This document shows positions 53,601-64,000 of a stretch of 64,000 bases of DNA, one piece after another. Below the pieces are notes generated by a model that worked only from the letters and a program-made list of their open reading frames with translations, was not told where the DNA came from and searched no databases. A program made the position numbers and the translations under genes. The stretch is from Podarcis raffonei (Eukaryota > Chordata > Lepidosauria > Squamata > Lacertidae). Where the stretch lies: positions 60,135,979 to 60,199,978 of the forward strand of contig NC_070611.1 in assembly GCF_027172205.1 (NCBI RefSeq). Direction: 5' to 3'. How positions within the stretch are numbered: position 1 is the first letter of the stretch; each line of letters starts with the position of its first letter.

Positions 53601-56600
53601 TCATAGCTTCTTTTTCACAAAGGTTGTATCTTCCCAGGTAGAGTTAAAACTAAATGATCATACATAATGTGTTCATTTATTGCCTCAAAGGAAAGGATTC
53701 TGGGCGTTTCGTTTTCCAGTTGTAAAATTATATGTGACTAAATTATTAAGAGAACGCACTAGGTTTTTTTCATATAGGTAAGAGGCCAGTCAGTTGCAGT
53801 TTCCATAGTCTAACTTTCATATAAAGAGAGCATTCTTAGAACAATGGCTTTCAAACTGGGTTCTGAGACACCTTGGCTTCACTGGAAACTTAACAGGTGC
53901 ACTTCCAGACTGCCAGTGTATTGTGGGTGGGAATCAAGCACATGCCAGAACTTTAATTAAAGCAGATTAAAGCACTCTGTCACACTGGTGCAACGAATCT
54001 ACAGTGGTACCTTGGTTCTCGAACTTAATCTGTTCTGGGAGTCCGTTTGACTCCTGAAACCGTTCAAAAACCGAGGTGCAGCTTCTGATTGGCTGCAGGA
54101 GCTTCCTGCACTCAAGCAGAAGCCACATCGGATGTTTGGCTTCTGAAAAACGTTCGCAAAGTGGAACACTTACTTCTGGGTTTGCGGCTTTCGGGAACTG
54201 ATTTGTTCGAAAACTAAGCCGTTTGAGAACCAAGGTACCACTGTACTTTTTTCTTTCATTCAAAAAGCTTTTTGTAGTTAGGAAAGCAATGAGAAAATGC
54301 ACGGATGAACAAATACTTGACAGAAAGACTTGTAAATACCACATGAGCAAATCAGGATAAGTGCTCATTCCCTTTTAACAGGCACAGGCAAACTCAGCCC
54401 TCCAGATGTTTTAGGACTACAACTCCCATGATCCCTAGCTAACAGGACCAGTGGTCAGGGATGATGGGAGTTGTAGTCCCAAAACATCTGGAGGGCTGAG
54501 TTTGCCTATGCCTGCCTTATAGCCTCACCAGAAAGACATCAGAATGAACGCTCAGTAAAGACCAGATAATAGTCTAACCTAAGTTTTTTGTACAGCAAAA
54601 CAGGATGAATATTCATAAAATAGGTCAGGAGGAGCCCTAGGAGTTTAGCAAGAAGATAACCAGTGATGGACAACCTTCCTTAACAGGCCACTTGCCCATC
54701 AAGAAGATTCCATTTCAACGGGTGGACACAGTGTAATGTTGGGTATATCTCTAAGGGCATCTTCAGAGTTTTGCAATTGGGATTCAATGGCAAACTGCAA
54801 AATTCAGCTTGCACAATTCAAGTAGATCTGCTGCTCTGGTGCAAATCTGCTTCTAAGAAAAACAAACTGAACTTTTTGCAGCAAGGAAAGTGCACTAGAA
54901 AGTGTGGGATATCAATTGCTTGCCCTTGATCTTGCATAACCTCCCTGCAAACAAATCCAAATGAATGCTCAGTAAACAGGTTGTCTGGAAGTGAGCTGAG
55001 TTATGTTCTCAGAGTAATGTTGGGCAGCCAAGTAAAAACAAAACGAAGCAGGCTCTTGCAGCTTCGTTAGTTGTATAGAGAAGGGATTTCAGCAGTTGTT
55101 GCATGTATGACAAGCAACACATTCTGAAATTCCTCTGTTGCACAACTGCCAAAGGTGCAGGACATTTGTCCTCTTTCCTGCCTGGCCATGGTGAGGATGT
55201 CTACAATACACAGGGATTCCTCAGGAGTCAAGTCGATTTGGAAAGGAAAGAAGTAAAATTTGGAAACCACTGAGTTGAATAAATGAACTTCCATGGCCTC
55301 AGCTGTTAGGAAAGGATGGTAGAAGCAAAGCCTGTCCACCAATCAACCAACTACTACAGGAATTAATATTTACTGACCTTTCCAGTGTAAAACAATTCAT
55401 CCCTTTTCACAGTTCCATCTGCAATCTTTGCATTCATCCCTCGTCCAATTTCCTCTTCATTCCCATAGATGAAGGCTCCATCGATAAGGCGGAAGCCAAG
55501 CTCAATGGCTACCTTTATAGCCTCCTCACACTTGCTTTTTTGAACCTGGTGGTTAAAACAACAATAGTGTCAGCAAGTTTCACTGGCTTTGGCAGGAGGG
55601 TTACTTGATTGTGTTTCCTCATGTGCCACTTTTGCATTGAAAAACAACTGCACATGGAACACCATGGGGTTGTACCCTAATATGGGGCTGTACCCTAACA
55701 TGGGAAAAGTTCTACCACACAAGCACAAATCCTTGCATTAATAGAATGAGTGCATTGGATGCCAATCATGGTCATTTTAAGGCACTGTGGACAATAATCT
55801 ACATACAAAGCATTTGAGAAAATTGGGTTCTCTCCCAGCGCATGTTGTCTAAGGGTGGTGATGCAGCAAGCTACCATCTTGCTTAGCTTCAACAAGTCAG
55901 AATCTTTTTGGTGTCTGCATGGCAGAGCACTTGGCAAATATATTTATGCCACCTTGAGTTCCATGATGGAAGAGAGGTTCAGGATATAAATGTAAATCAC
56001 TATTGCTGTGCAGCGTTAAAAAATATTGGTTTTGGAATTCAAACAATATCTCTTTTCTCTGCTAGACCAGGATTTGTTGCAGCCATATAAACAATATTTT
56101 CACATAATTGAAAAGCATTCTGGCCACAGAATGGTTAATATCAGTGTCAATAGGAAGGGAGTTCCAAAATGAGGGTGCTGCCAGACTAAAATATTGGTTT
56201 CTTACAAATGTAGAATGAGGCACCAGTAGCAGTGTCTGTTCTGCAAAATATATGGCAAACCAATGTGAAATAAATATATCACTGCATTTAATGCAACTGG
56301 TTTTTCAAATACAAATACCTGTCAACTTCAGGTTATATTTTAGTAAGATCTAATTTATATATTTTAATTGCTGCTATATCTGTACGGTCCCTGTTATACC
56401 GAACTGCAAATTTAAATGTATCCCTATTGTGTTTCATGACTTCCCTGATTTTGTACATGAGCTGGAATTGGTCTGTGACCGAAATAATAAATTCATTCAT
56501 ACAAATACCTGCAGACTGGGACAATAGTGGACAGGCAGGAGAAATTCACACACACATACACCCTTGTCAGCCACAGACGTGACAAAAATCATTCCTCTCC

Positions 56601-57035
56601 ACACACAGTGAAATTGCTATTTGCATCAGGAGAGATGCAAATAGCAACTTGGGATGGGTAAGCTGCCAGGGTCCGTGGAGTAGGGATAAGGGCTAAACTC
56701 TCATTTTCCGCCCAGCCCACCATGGCTCTGATACTAATCAGGCTCTCTCCAACAGCAGCTATTTGTGTTGTAAAACTCAAACATCTTCATGGAATGACAT
56801 GTAGTTTGACCCTTGGGAGAGGCCTTGCAAAACCATCACAAAGGGTGGCCTATTTAGACTGCAGTTGGCTTTCCGTTTGAGAGAAAGCAAATTTCCTATA
56901 TACACATAAAGGCGATAGAAAAAGAAAACCTTAAGAAAGTTGACTTACTTCATCAGGGCAATAGGTACCAAGCCCAATCAAAGGGATTTTGTTTCCATCG
57001 CTCATCTTAAGGTAGGAATTTTTGTCCAGAGTCAT
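47669..57035 (-). CDS. Aldo-keto reductase, AKR1C-like (gene A), complete, nine exons
   Basis: Coding exons in transcript order are 56949-57035, 55378-55545, 53343-53459, 51642-51719, 51396-51518, 50925-51034, 49947-50112, 49073-49155 and 47669-47708. Sizes 87/168/117/78/123/110/166/83/40 give an open 323-aa protein, the usual AKR1C length, with GT/AG at every junction. Family knowledge: cytosolic NAD(P)H-dependent reduction of carbonyls, often steroids or prostaglandins. Seen: GFRLIDGAF (signature 1), the tetrad Asp51, Tyr56, Lys85, His118, KSIGVSNF (signature 2) and C-terminus NYTFGEE. His118 argues against AKR1D1, which has Glu there. Odd points: the residue matching AKR1C Tyr216, which stacks on nicotinamide, is Phe217, and the residue matching Arg276 is His277. 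The start is the first ATG, followed by [13 protein letters not shown] as in the family. It is the most diverged of the four tandem copies and lies about 4 kb downstream of the perilipin gene. The exact orthologue is not resolved. Confidence 0.95.
48395..48625. mobile_element. pogo/Tigger-like MITE (gene A intron 8)
   Basis: CAGTTGTACCTCAGG to GAGGTACCACTG with TA flanks. Confidence 0.8.
49197..49590 (-). mobile_element. LINE 3'-end relic (CR1/L2-related), gene A intron 7
   Basis: ATT-repeat tail, TTTATACACCGCCCTG, and a minus-strand coding remnant [18 protein letters not shown], the C-terminal motif of L2/CR1-group LINEs. Confidence 0.6.
50733..50852. mobile_element. hAT-like MITE (gene A intron 6)
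   Basis: ATGGGGAACCTTTGGC and GCCAAAGGTTCCCTA form the inverted ends; interior has GGGAGTTGTAACTCAACCAT. Confidence 0.55.
51794..52019. mobile_element. pogo/Tigger-like MITE (gene A intron 3)
   Basis: CAGTGGCACCTTGGG to GAGTTACCACTG with TA flanks. Confidence 0.8.
52893..53139 (+). mobile_element. Solo LTR (fossil) in intron 3 of AKR gene A
   Basis: A 247-bp element with TG...CA ends (TGTTATGTACTGAAG to CAACTTAACA), 5-bp duplication TAAAG on both sides (52888-52892, 53140-53144), CTATATAAGCAGG and AATAAACAAG. Likely an ERV- or Gypsy-type LTR. Antisense to the gene. The exact duplication suggests moderate youth. Confidence 0.88.
54002..54243. mobile_element. pogo/Tigger-like MITE, diverged subtype (gene A intron 2)
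   Basis: CAGTGGTACCTTGGTTCTCG to AAGGTACCACTG with TA flanks; interior differs from the GGTTAAGAAC subtype. Confidence 0.78.
54379..54514. mobile_element. hAT-like palindromic MITE (gene A intron 2)
   Basis: A 136-bp near-perfect inverted repeat: CAGGCACAGGCAAACTCAGC to GCTGAGTTTGCCTATGCCTG. The flanking octamers (CCTTTTAA, CCTTATAG) agree at 6 of 8 positions, as expected for an aged hAT duplication. Confidence 0.75.
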
Positions 57036-57117
57036 CTTTTTACAGCTTTGGTCTGATGTGCAAGCAAATGTACTCTGCCAGAGTTTTGGAGAAGTGGAGT
57101 TGGCTACAACTCTCTTT

Positions 57118-57130
57118 TTCTCTTATAGAG
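57118..57130 (-). promoter_or_regulatory. TATA-like box of gene A
   Basis: On the minus strand the sequence is CTATAAGAGA about 85-90 nt upstream of the gene A ATG. Position and sequence fit a core promoter with a short 5' UTR. No transcript evidence is available. Confidence 0.45.
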
Positions 57131-57726
57131 TTACTTCCTCAGGGGCAAGGAGAAGTGATGCTGATGTAAGGTAGATGAAAAACAACCCTCAGAACCTGAA
57201 CATAATAATAGATCCCTGAGGTGTCAAATACTTGGCATTGTCACACTATCAACTCAGAGGTTACATGCTGTTTTCATTCAGTCTCCACCAGTTCGCTGGG
57301 CGACCAGTTAGAAGACAATGGAAAAATGCAGCTTACTTGATTACGAACCCCAAAACTTGGAACCCCCCTCCAAACTGGTGCAGTTGTTGACAGGGTTTTG
57401 CAGGACAAATCCCATATTTTGCAACACCACCATCCCAAACTGAGTAAATAATACATCAAATCAGGGTTCATAGTCAACACCCAAAAACCCATCTCAGCAG
57501 ACAAATGACCAGATATTTATGCTGAAGTTTTTCACCCTGAGCCCTGAAGTAGGGGTGTTCCCAGATAGTTGCTATGTTCAGCTCTGATTCAGAGGTCTTG
57601 TGCAACAAACCTATTAACCCAAATGCTGCAGTATGGAAAGTGATGCAAAAACAGGCTGTAAAATGTCAGGAATACTTGCTTAATGCAGCAGTGCCACACT
57701 CATGTCTTACATTTATGCCACTTTAA

Positions 57727-57950
57727 CAGTCATGCCTCACCCCAGAGAATCCTGGGAACTTCAGCTTGTTAAGGATGCTGGGGTTGTTAGGAGACTCCTA
57801 TTCCCCTCAGAGAGCTACAATTCCCAGAGTTCCTTGGGAAGACGAATTGATGGTTAAACCACTTGGAACTGTAACTGTGAGGGGAATAAGGGTCTCCTAA
57901 CGTCTCTCAGCACACTGAACCACACTTCCCATAATTCTTCGTGGGGAAGT
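57727..57950. mobile_element. Palindromic MITE (CCAAAGAATCCTGGGAACT family)
   Basis: Inverted copies of GAATCCTGGGAACT and CTACAATTCCCAGAGTTCC with GGGTCTCCTAACGTCTCTCA. A related piece occurs at 2947-3045 and at 27640-27706 joined to 29967-30000, where CR1 interrupts it. Confidence 0.5.
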
Positions 57951-58623
57951 CATAACTGTAGGCCTGCCAGCTTGCATCAAATTAACAGTTCTTAGACAGC
58001 ACTATTTTTCTAGGAAAAGAGGTGCCAGAACTCACTGTAACCACCTCCCTTGTTCTCTTATAGTGACAATGGTGCCCACCTGAGAGGTGCTGGAGCTGAA
58101 AAAAAAGTCCTGTTCTTAGGGCAAAAGATAAATAAGGGTTAAAAATAAAAGTGTGGCATAAAATTCACTTGAAGAGTCCTGCTGAATCATAACAGCTGTG
58201 TGAGGGCCAAGCCTGGCTGCTGAGAAGTTAAACTCCAGTTCAACTCCCACTGAAAAATGCACAGGCTGCTCTAATGATCCCTGAGACCAATTAGAATTGC
58301 CCCTGCATGTTCCAGTGCGAGAGGGTTGAAAAGGTCACTCCTGCTTATGGCTCCATACAGCAGCTGGGTGTCACAGTGAGGGCGAGGCATAGAGCAGTGT
58401 GTGTATCTAGGTGAGAGTGGTGTCACGGCAAAGTTCCCACAATGGCACACAGCTCTTGCTTAAGAACAACTTCTCACCCTGCTGGGCCAAGCTTTCCACT
58501 TGGACCCACCCATCTGCCAAAAACGTGGATGCAGATGTCCACATACTCACAGCTCGGCAGTTCTGCACACCTCCGAGTGCTTCAGAGACGAGAACGGGCT
58601 CCAGAAGGGTGTCTGTGTATTTA

Positions 58624-58848
58624 CAGTGGTACCTCGGGTTAAGTACTTAATTTGTTCCGGAGGTCTGTTCTTAACCTGAAGCACCACTTTAGCTAATGGG
58701 GCCTCCCGCTGCAGCCATGCTGCCGGAGTATGATTTCTGTTCTCAACCTGAAGCAAAGATTTTAACCCGAGGTACTATTTCTGGGTTAACGGAGTCTGTA
58801 ACCTGAAGCGTATGTAACCTGAAGTGTATGTAACCCGAGGTACCACTG
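58624..58848. mobile_element. pogo/Tigger-like MITE (perilipin/AKR spacer)
   Basis: CAGTGGTACCTCGGG to GAGGTACCACTG with TA flanks. Confidence 0.82.
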
Positions 58849-59907
58849 TATTTACAGCATTTATTCCCCTGCCATTTAGCCAAAAAGATTCTCAGCATAG
58901 CTTACAAAAACCAGTTCTCAGGTTCACATTCTAAAAAGACATGATACATACACAAGAGAAAAGGAATAGGAGGGAGGAAGGAAAAGCAAGCTCAAACACA
59001 GATGTTTAAAGTCACAGTTTGTAAAGTCACTGTCGATGCCAGTGCTAGTTCTGACTGCCTTCCCTTCCCTGGAGTCACTCCCAGATCAGATCCAGGAGCA
59101 CAGCTGGTGACAAAGAGGGATGCAAGAAGGCAGCATTTCCCTTTCTGATCTGCATTCATCATAACCAGTGCTGTTTCCATTATGCTACAATGTCGTTTCC
59201 AGCAACTACTGTGTTAGTCTTCCTGTCTGCTACTGAATGTAATCTATGCAAATTATATAACTTACGTAAATAAGTTGTGCAAGTTATATAACTTGCGTAA
59301 GTATTTATGCAAGTCATGCAACTTACATTCATTTCAATGTAAAGGAAACATCCAAACAATGGATTTTTAAAAAGTTAATTATGAATTGTTTGTGGACTTA
59401 GGGTGGAATTCAACATAGCGCTAAAGAGAGCATTTCAATCTCTCTCCTCCCCTATCACTCTATTCTGGGGATTTTCCTGACCCTCCAGAGTGCTTTTTGG
59501 TTTTTTTTTTTGGGGGGGGGGTGCAGAGGGCATGTGGAGGGGGTGGGGAAAGCCCCATTGTGCTATTGGGAGTCCTTGCTCTGGCTTCTGCTGACAGAGC
59601 AGAGAAGGAATCCAACATCTGGAGGGCCACAGGATTCCTACCCCTGCTTTAAAGTGTCTGGATAAAATGGGAGAGATCTTGAATGCTAACTAAACCAAAT
59701 GTTTTGGAGACTGTTGGTGTGGTCTTTTGCTTCCAACAGGCTGGCGATGAGCATTTTCCTCAAGTTGAGAATGGGCTGGCACTGCCCAGTATCACAAATT
59801 TCCTGGGCACATGGGAGGTGAGGGGTGATATGGGAGAAGCCATCTTTGATGTCTACATTTGGATCCACATCTGTGTTTTGGGGTATGAAACCATATGTCT
59901 CTCATAG

Positions 59908-59908
<1 letters not shown>

Positions 59909-59958
<50 letters not shown>
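59909..59958. repeat. CA microsatellite (perilipin/AKR spacer)
   Basis: About 24 CA units, 1 kb beyond the perilipin stop. Confidence 0.95.
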
Positions 59959-59960
<2 letters not shown>

Positions 59961-60625
59961 GGAGGCTGCCATTTAACATTGTATTATGTTGCCCATTTAT
60001 GTATTATATTTGTTGCTTACTACGAAAAAAAATGGCTCATAGTGTTTGACAGTTGCCTAGAATGCTGTAGCAGGAGCTCTGGGATATTGTGGGAAATTTT
60101 AAATGGCTGCCAGGGCAGCTGTCAGCTTGCCAAGATGCCAAGGCCCCAGCAGTTGCCAAGCGTACAAAGTGCTGTTGGCAAGCCTCCACTACACTTTGGC
60201 TATCCTGTACAATGGGCTTGCACCTCCCACCATTAAATGCAGCCCTAGGCACTCCTGAACAAGTGCAAACAAAGCAGCGGCGGTTTAAGTAATGTTCCAA
60301 AGTGTGACTCTGCCTCATGCCATGACTGGCCTACACATGTTCAGGAATGCCTACCTGTCCGTCAATTTTTGCTCTCCACCTGCAATAGGGCACCCTGGGG
60401 GGGGGGAGTATGGGAGGCTGTCTGTGGCTTGTAGGTCACAAGCTGGCTACCAATATTCTACAAAAGGCCATGCTGCTAATCTTTTAGAAGAGACCCCTTT
60501 CATTTGTTTTATTATGTCCCAGTTTGCTGAGCACCTTACAGCAGCACCTGGCAAACAAATTTGGGCTTCGTTTTGTCCCCAGCAGCCAGAGAGACACAGG
60601 AGACCGGTGTTGGAATGCAGCAGTG

Positions 60626-60631
60626 TTTATT
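60626..60631 (-). other. Candidate poly(A) signal of the perilipin gene
   Basis: AATAAA (in AAATAAACA) on the minus strand, about 355 nt after the perilipin stop codon. No closer signal was seen. Confidence 0.4.
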
Positions 60632-60984
60632 TGGCCTTCTTTTAAACACTTTCCCCCAAAAGCAAGACAGTTCACAGGATTTGACAACTACAAGTCATGC
60701 ATTGTTCCTATGGGGCAGCGACAGCAGGGTTCCCAACTATACCAGTTTTGACCATTATTTAATTACCACCACTTCAATATTAGCAGCTTTGCTCTACAAC
60801 ATTTTGAAATATTAAATAAATAAAGTGACTGTTTGGGATATTTACAATTCTGAGAGTTCAGCCAGCACAAAGACGCTCATCTTCTACACTGTACAGGGCT
60901 CACCTGCCACGAAGTTATCGAAATACAGTGCTGACATCTAGAGCAAAAAGAGTGCATAGCAGGCTTGTTGCAAGAGGTCTTGCC

Positions 60985-63028
60985 TCAATCTGCTGGCTCT
61001 GAAACTTCAGCAGGCAGCTTGCCAGAGAGCACGAAAGGCCCCACCAGCCAGGAGAGAGGGGTGTTGTGAGTGACATATTCCAGCAGCTCATCCACGTATT
61101 CTTGCGCTTTCTGCACTGTCTGGCGGCTCTGGGCCAGGAGGGTGCTGGGGAGGTCCTGGAAGGATCTGACCGTGGAAGCGGCAGCATGAAGTTCTCCAGT
61201 GCTTTGGCCAACTTTCTGCACCTTATCCTCCAGGCTAGAAGGGAATCCTTGGATGCTGGACACCAGGGTTTGGCTAACGGTCTGCAGACGATGGATCAGA
61301 GACTGAAACATTGTCAGGGTTTGGCTTTCTACCTGTTGAGACAAGCAAGCCATTACTGACAAGCCGTATTTCCTAACAGGGGCAGGCAAAACCATTGCAA
61401 AGACATACCTCTATCTGCACCATATCTTTGTTATCCTTTGCTTCTGGGTTTGCCTTGTTCCATTCGATCAACATCTGGCTAAGCTTCTTTTCACCCTCAT
61501 GAAAGGTCTGTCCCACACCTTGTTTCATGTATTCAATCTGGAGGGGGAACAACACACACTAGTTTAACTTTCAACAGGAACTAAGTAGTCAACATGGCCA
61601 AATTCAAATAAGCTGGGTAAAGTGTGCCCCCCCCCCCGGACAAATCTCTGTGTGTGGTGTCAGGAATGGCTTCCTTGGGCCTCTGATTCAAAAAGCTACA
61701 TAGCACTTTTTAAAAGCCAATTATGTTACTATAGGGTTTTTTTGTTGTTGAAGCCAAAATAGGAAAAATAGAGCTTGTGTGATTTGTGGTTTTTTCGGCT
61801 CCCTTTTTGCTAATAGAAACAAATGGCAAGTGGCTGAAATTTGGAGATATTGGTTCCTACTATGCTGGTGACAATATGCTAGATTATGTAACAAGTCTAC
61901 TTTCCCCAGGATACGTTTACCCAAGTGTGTTGGAACAAAGTTGAAGCAATACCATCTATGGAACTCCCTCTATGATGGATGGGGAGACTGTGGCTCTCCT
62001 GGTGTTGCTGGAACACATCTCAACTTGCCCTTGACTGTTGGCCATGCTGGCTGGGGCTGAAGAGAGCTGAACCTCTGGAGGACCAGAGGTTCCCCATCCT
62101 TGTTCTGCCTTGCAATTTGTCACCCATCTTTTCTGGATAAGTTATCCAAGTCAGAAGAATATCAAAAGGAATCAGATGGAAACATCAGTGTAAGCTTCAT
62201 TCCTTCAAGGGCCCTTTGAGATTTCTAAAGAGGTGTGTGTGTGTGTGTGTGTGTATGTACACAAAGCTAATAGAGCATTCCTCAGCTCAGGGATGGGGAA
62301 CCCATGAATTATGAACTTAGCCTAGTCAGGAATGATGGGAGGTCTAGTCTAAGAAACCACTGGAGGGGCTACAGGTTTCCCACACCCACACCTTAAGCCC
62401 CATATAAGTGCTTGCCACAAATTTGCATTTGGGAAACTCCCAAAGGGTCCAGTATCACATAACCTGGACTATGCATCCCTTGCATATAAGCACCAAAGTT
62501 CATATAGTGCAGGTGCGGAAAACCTCTAGCTTCCCAGATGCTTGCTGAGCTACAATTCCCATCAGCCCCACCAAGTCATGGCCAATAGCCATGACAGGAG
62601 TTGTGGTTCAGCAACGTCTAGAGGGCCAAATGTCCCCCCACCCAAATACCATAAACTAAGCAAGGTTCCCCTTGGGAGTCAGATCATGGTCAAATTCCAT
62701 TCCATTTAAAGAAAACATGGACTCTGAAATTGCAGCTTTAAAATATTTGATTGCTCAGGTGATTTTCTATAATTAAAAGGGCGATTTGCAGTGGCACAGG
62801 ACAGTCTTAAAAGGGGAGACCAAGCTCATACCATGTGAATTATCTGCTGGAGCTGGGAGAGAGACTCATGGATCCTTTGCCTGGCTCGCCTGATCTTCGC
62901 CACAGCGTGCAAGTAGGCCCTTTGGCGGAGTCTGCTTGAAAGGGAGCCCAAGCGCACCAGATATTCCTGCTGCTCACACTGCTGCACCGGAACCACATTG
63001 CCATCCTTTGCAGCTGCTGTAATCTCAG
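60985..63028 (-). CDS. Perilipin, PLIN3-like, last three coding exons (5' part outside window)
   Basis: Coding exons are 62832-63028 (197 nt), 61409-61537 (129 nt) and 60985-61332 (348 nt, including stop); phases join without a break. The translation holds the perilipin C-terminal region: EYLVRLGSLSSRLRQRAY, an amphipathic helix-rich stretch with EYMKQGVGQTFHEGEKKLSQ, VESQTLTMF, VSSIQGFPSSLEDKVQ, SFQDLPSTLLAQSRQ and the hallmark NTPLSWLVGPF, then a short tail ending SEPAD. Known family role: coats lipid droplets and controls lipase access; the C-terminal part forms a four-helix bundle. TMF, SSIQG.P and SFQDL....LAQSR resemble PLIN3 more than PLIN2, by memory of the human proteins. The N-terminal PAT domain and 11-mer repeats would be encoded beyond 64000. 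PLIN2 or a non-mammalian paralogue remains possible. Confidence 0.88.
61976..62640. mobile_element. Three decayed hAT-like MITEs in a perilipin intron
   Basis: Separate pieces at about 61976-62101, 62288-62390 and 62510-62640, each with a GGGGA.CC/CAGGTTCCCC-type end and GGGAG(T)TGT.GT interior. Boundaries are approximate. Confidence 0.45.
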
Positions 63029-64000
63029 CTAAGGAAGAGAAGACCACAATGGATTCAGCAGGGGGCAGCCTTGATGTCTCATGCTCCTTTAGGAGAATCA
63101 TGTGTAGGGAAGGAAAGTTTCACTGCCCATTTGAAGGGGTACCGTGGCAGGGAATCTAGGAATTGATTGCTAAATTCACATTTGAAGGCAAGGGCTGGTG
63201 CACAAAGTGTGTTTTCCAATCGCTCCCGCATACAATACCGTATTTCGGTGCCTAGTGGAAAGCTACATCTTTCATAGCACAGTTTCTATTGTTCAGTGCA
63301 AGGCATGCAGCTGTAGATTTGGAGGAGGGGAGTACAATGTGGGTCCCAATGATGAAGATATGAACAACACAGTAATCCCCAGATAACTGCACAATGTCTT
63401 GCGGGCTTTTACATTTGAGGTTTCCTGTCCAAACGGAAGTCAGATCAGGAGAGATTGAAAAGCAACCCTGCTGCTCTCCTTCCCAGCCATTGCACCAATG
63501 CCCTGCTGCTTGAAAGAGTCAAGGGGATTCCAGCCCATTACAATTACACACTGAAACAGATTTCCTACCAGTTTATAGAATCAAAAAATTGTAGAGTTGG
63601 AGGGGATCCCCCCCCCAAGGGTCATGTAGTCCAACCCCCTGCAGTGTAACAATCCTGTCTACGGGTGTCCCTGGGTGGGCTCAAACCATCAACCTTATGG
63701 CGAACAGCCAGACACACTGACCCATTGAACAGATATCTGAAAGACTGTTTCCTTCTGTATATACCTGCCTGCAGGTTGAGATCTTCAGAGGCCTTGTTAG
63801 ATGCCCTACCAACTAAAGTAGTTTGGATGATGGGAACATGAAACAGGGCCTTATCTGTGGTAACACCCCCCCCCCAAAGGAGGCAAGACTAGTCCCTTCT
63901 TTAGCATTTTAGGCAGGTAATGAAAACATTTCTGTTTGGAATGGCTTTTTAAAACCTCTGGCAATATATTGACATAACTGGCATTGAACTCTGCTTCTCC
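63029..64000. other. Perilipin intron, right edge of window
   Basis: No further perilipin exon recognised. Contents are a decayed tRNA SINE (63577-63727) and unclassified sequence. Confidence 0.5.
63577..63727 (-). mobile_element. tRNA-derived SINE with CR1-like tail, decayed
   Basis: On the plus strand: tail ATTGTAGAGTTGGAGGGGAT, TCCAACCCCCTGCAGTG, then GGGCTCAAACCATCAACC as a degenerate B-box. It lies upstream of the last perilipin exons, in an intron of that gene. Confidence 0.65.

Larger units (their letters stand above)
57036..60984. other. Perilipin/AKR gene A spacer
   Basis: Holds the gene A promoter region, a palindromic MITE, a Tigger-like MITE, a CA repeat and the perilipin 3' UTR (roughly 60610-60984). 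I see no further exons or RNA genes. Confidence 0.6.

Noticed and set aside
47669-57035. Naming the genes AKR1D1 (5-beta-reductase)
   Set aside because: AKR1D1 carries Glu in place of the tetrad His; genes A, B and C all have His118.
59895-60049. ORF with a long Thr-His run
   Set aside because: Translation of a CA microsatellite.

Overview
This is a vertebrate nuclear window, most likely from a squamate reptile (a lizard, possibly lacertid-like). The evidence is multi-exon genes with canonical GT/AG introns of several kb and a repeat load of CR1, L2 and Vingi-like LINEs, Sauria-type tRNA SINEs with a CCTTTACC tail, tRNA-Lys and CORE SINEs, pogo/Tigger-like and hAT-like MITEs and solo LTRs. 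The species itself is an inference.

Host genes: everything I can support as a host gene is on the minus strand. From high to low coordinate these are: the last three coding exons of a perilipin (PLIN3-like, 60985-63028, running off the right side); a complete nine-exon aldo-keto reductase (gene A, 47669-57035, 323 aa); a second (gene B, 31516-45465, 324 aa); a third (gene C, 4354-26880, 324 aa); and exon 1 of a fourth (gene D, 2125-2211), whose remainder lies left of the window. The four reductase genes form a head-to-tail tandem array of the AKR1 (AKR1C-like) family. The spacers between them are homologous and about 2 kb once later insertions are removed. B, C and D are close paralogues that share a TATA-like box, a GAA/CTT triplet tract upstream and a 3' flank. 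A is clearly more diverged. All three complete genes keep the catalytic tetrad Asp51/Tyr56/Lys85/His118, so they are of the hydroxysteroid-dehydrogenase/carbonyl-reductase type and not the 5-beta-reductase type. The normally invariant cofactor-phosphate-binding segment near residue 271-281 is altered in each of them.

Mobile elements: introns and spacers are packed with repeats. The most notable are a full-length 5.3 kb I-group (Vingi-like) LINE with a 15-bp target duplication inside intron 8 of C (5200-10490); a 5'-truncated sister copy, also with a 15-bp target duplication, in intron 3 of B (38744-40038); a near-complete L2-type LINE with seven tandem ~114-bp units at its 5' end (17994-22201); a CR1 fragment (27707-29966); and several solo LTRs with 5-bp target duplications. 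Because B, C and D are paralogous, many insertions have a matching empty site in a sister copy. The window can therefore be read as a relative clock: some insertions predate the B/C duplication (Sauria SINE, one Tigger-like MITE, one solo LTR) and others came after it (both Vingi-like LINEs, both L2 copies, the LTR in B intron 1, one MITE).

Most interesting signals: the two ORFs of the Vingi-like LINE are in the same frame separated only by a TGA, with the endonuclease's conserved Asn motif lying between that TGA and the first ATG; its ORF1 carries a consensus PCNA-interacting (PIP-box) motif; the L2 element has a monomer-array 5' end; the AKR genes carry altered cofactor-site residues; and a 402-bp stretch is identical between genes B and C although its surroundings differ by several percent.
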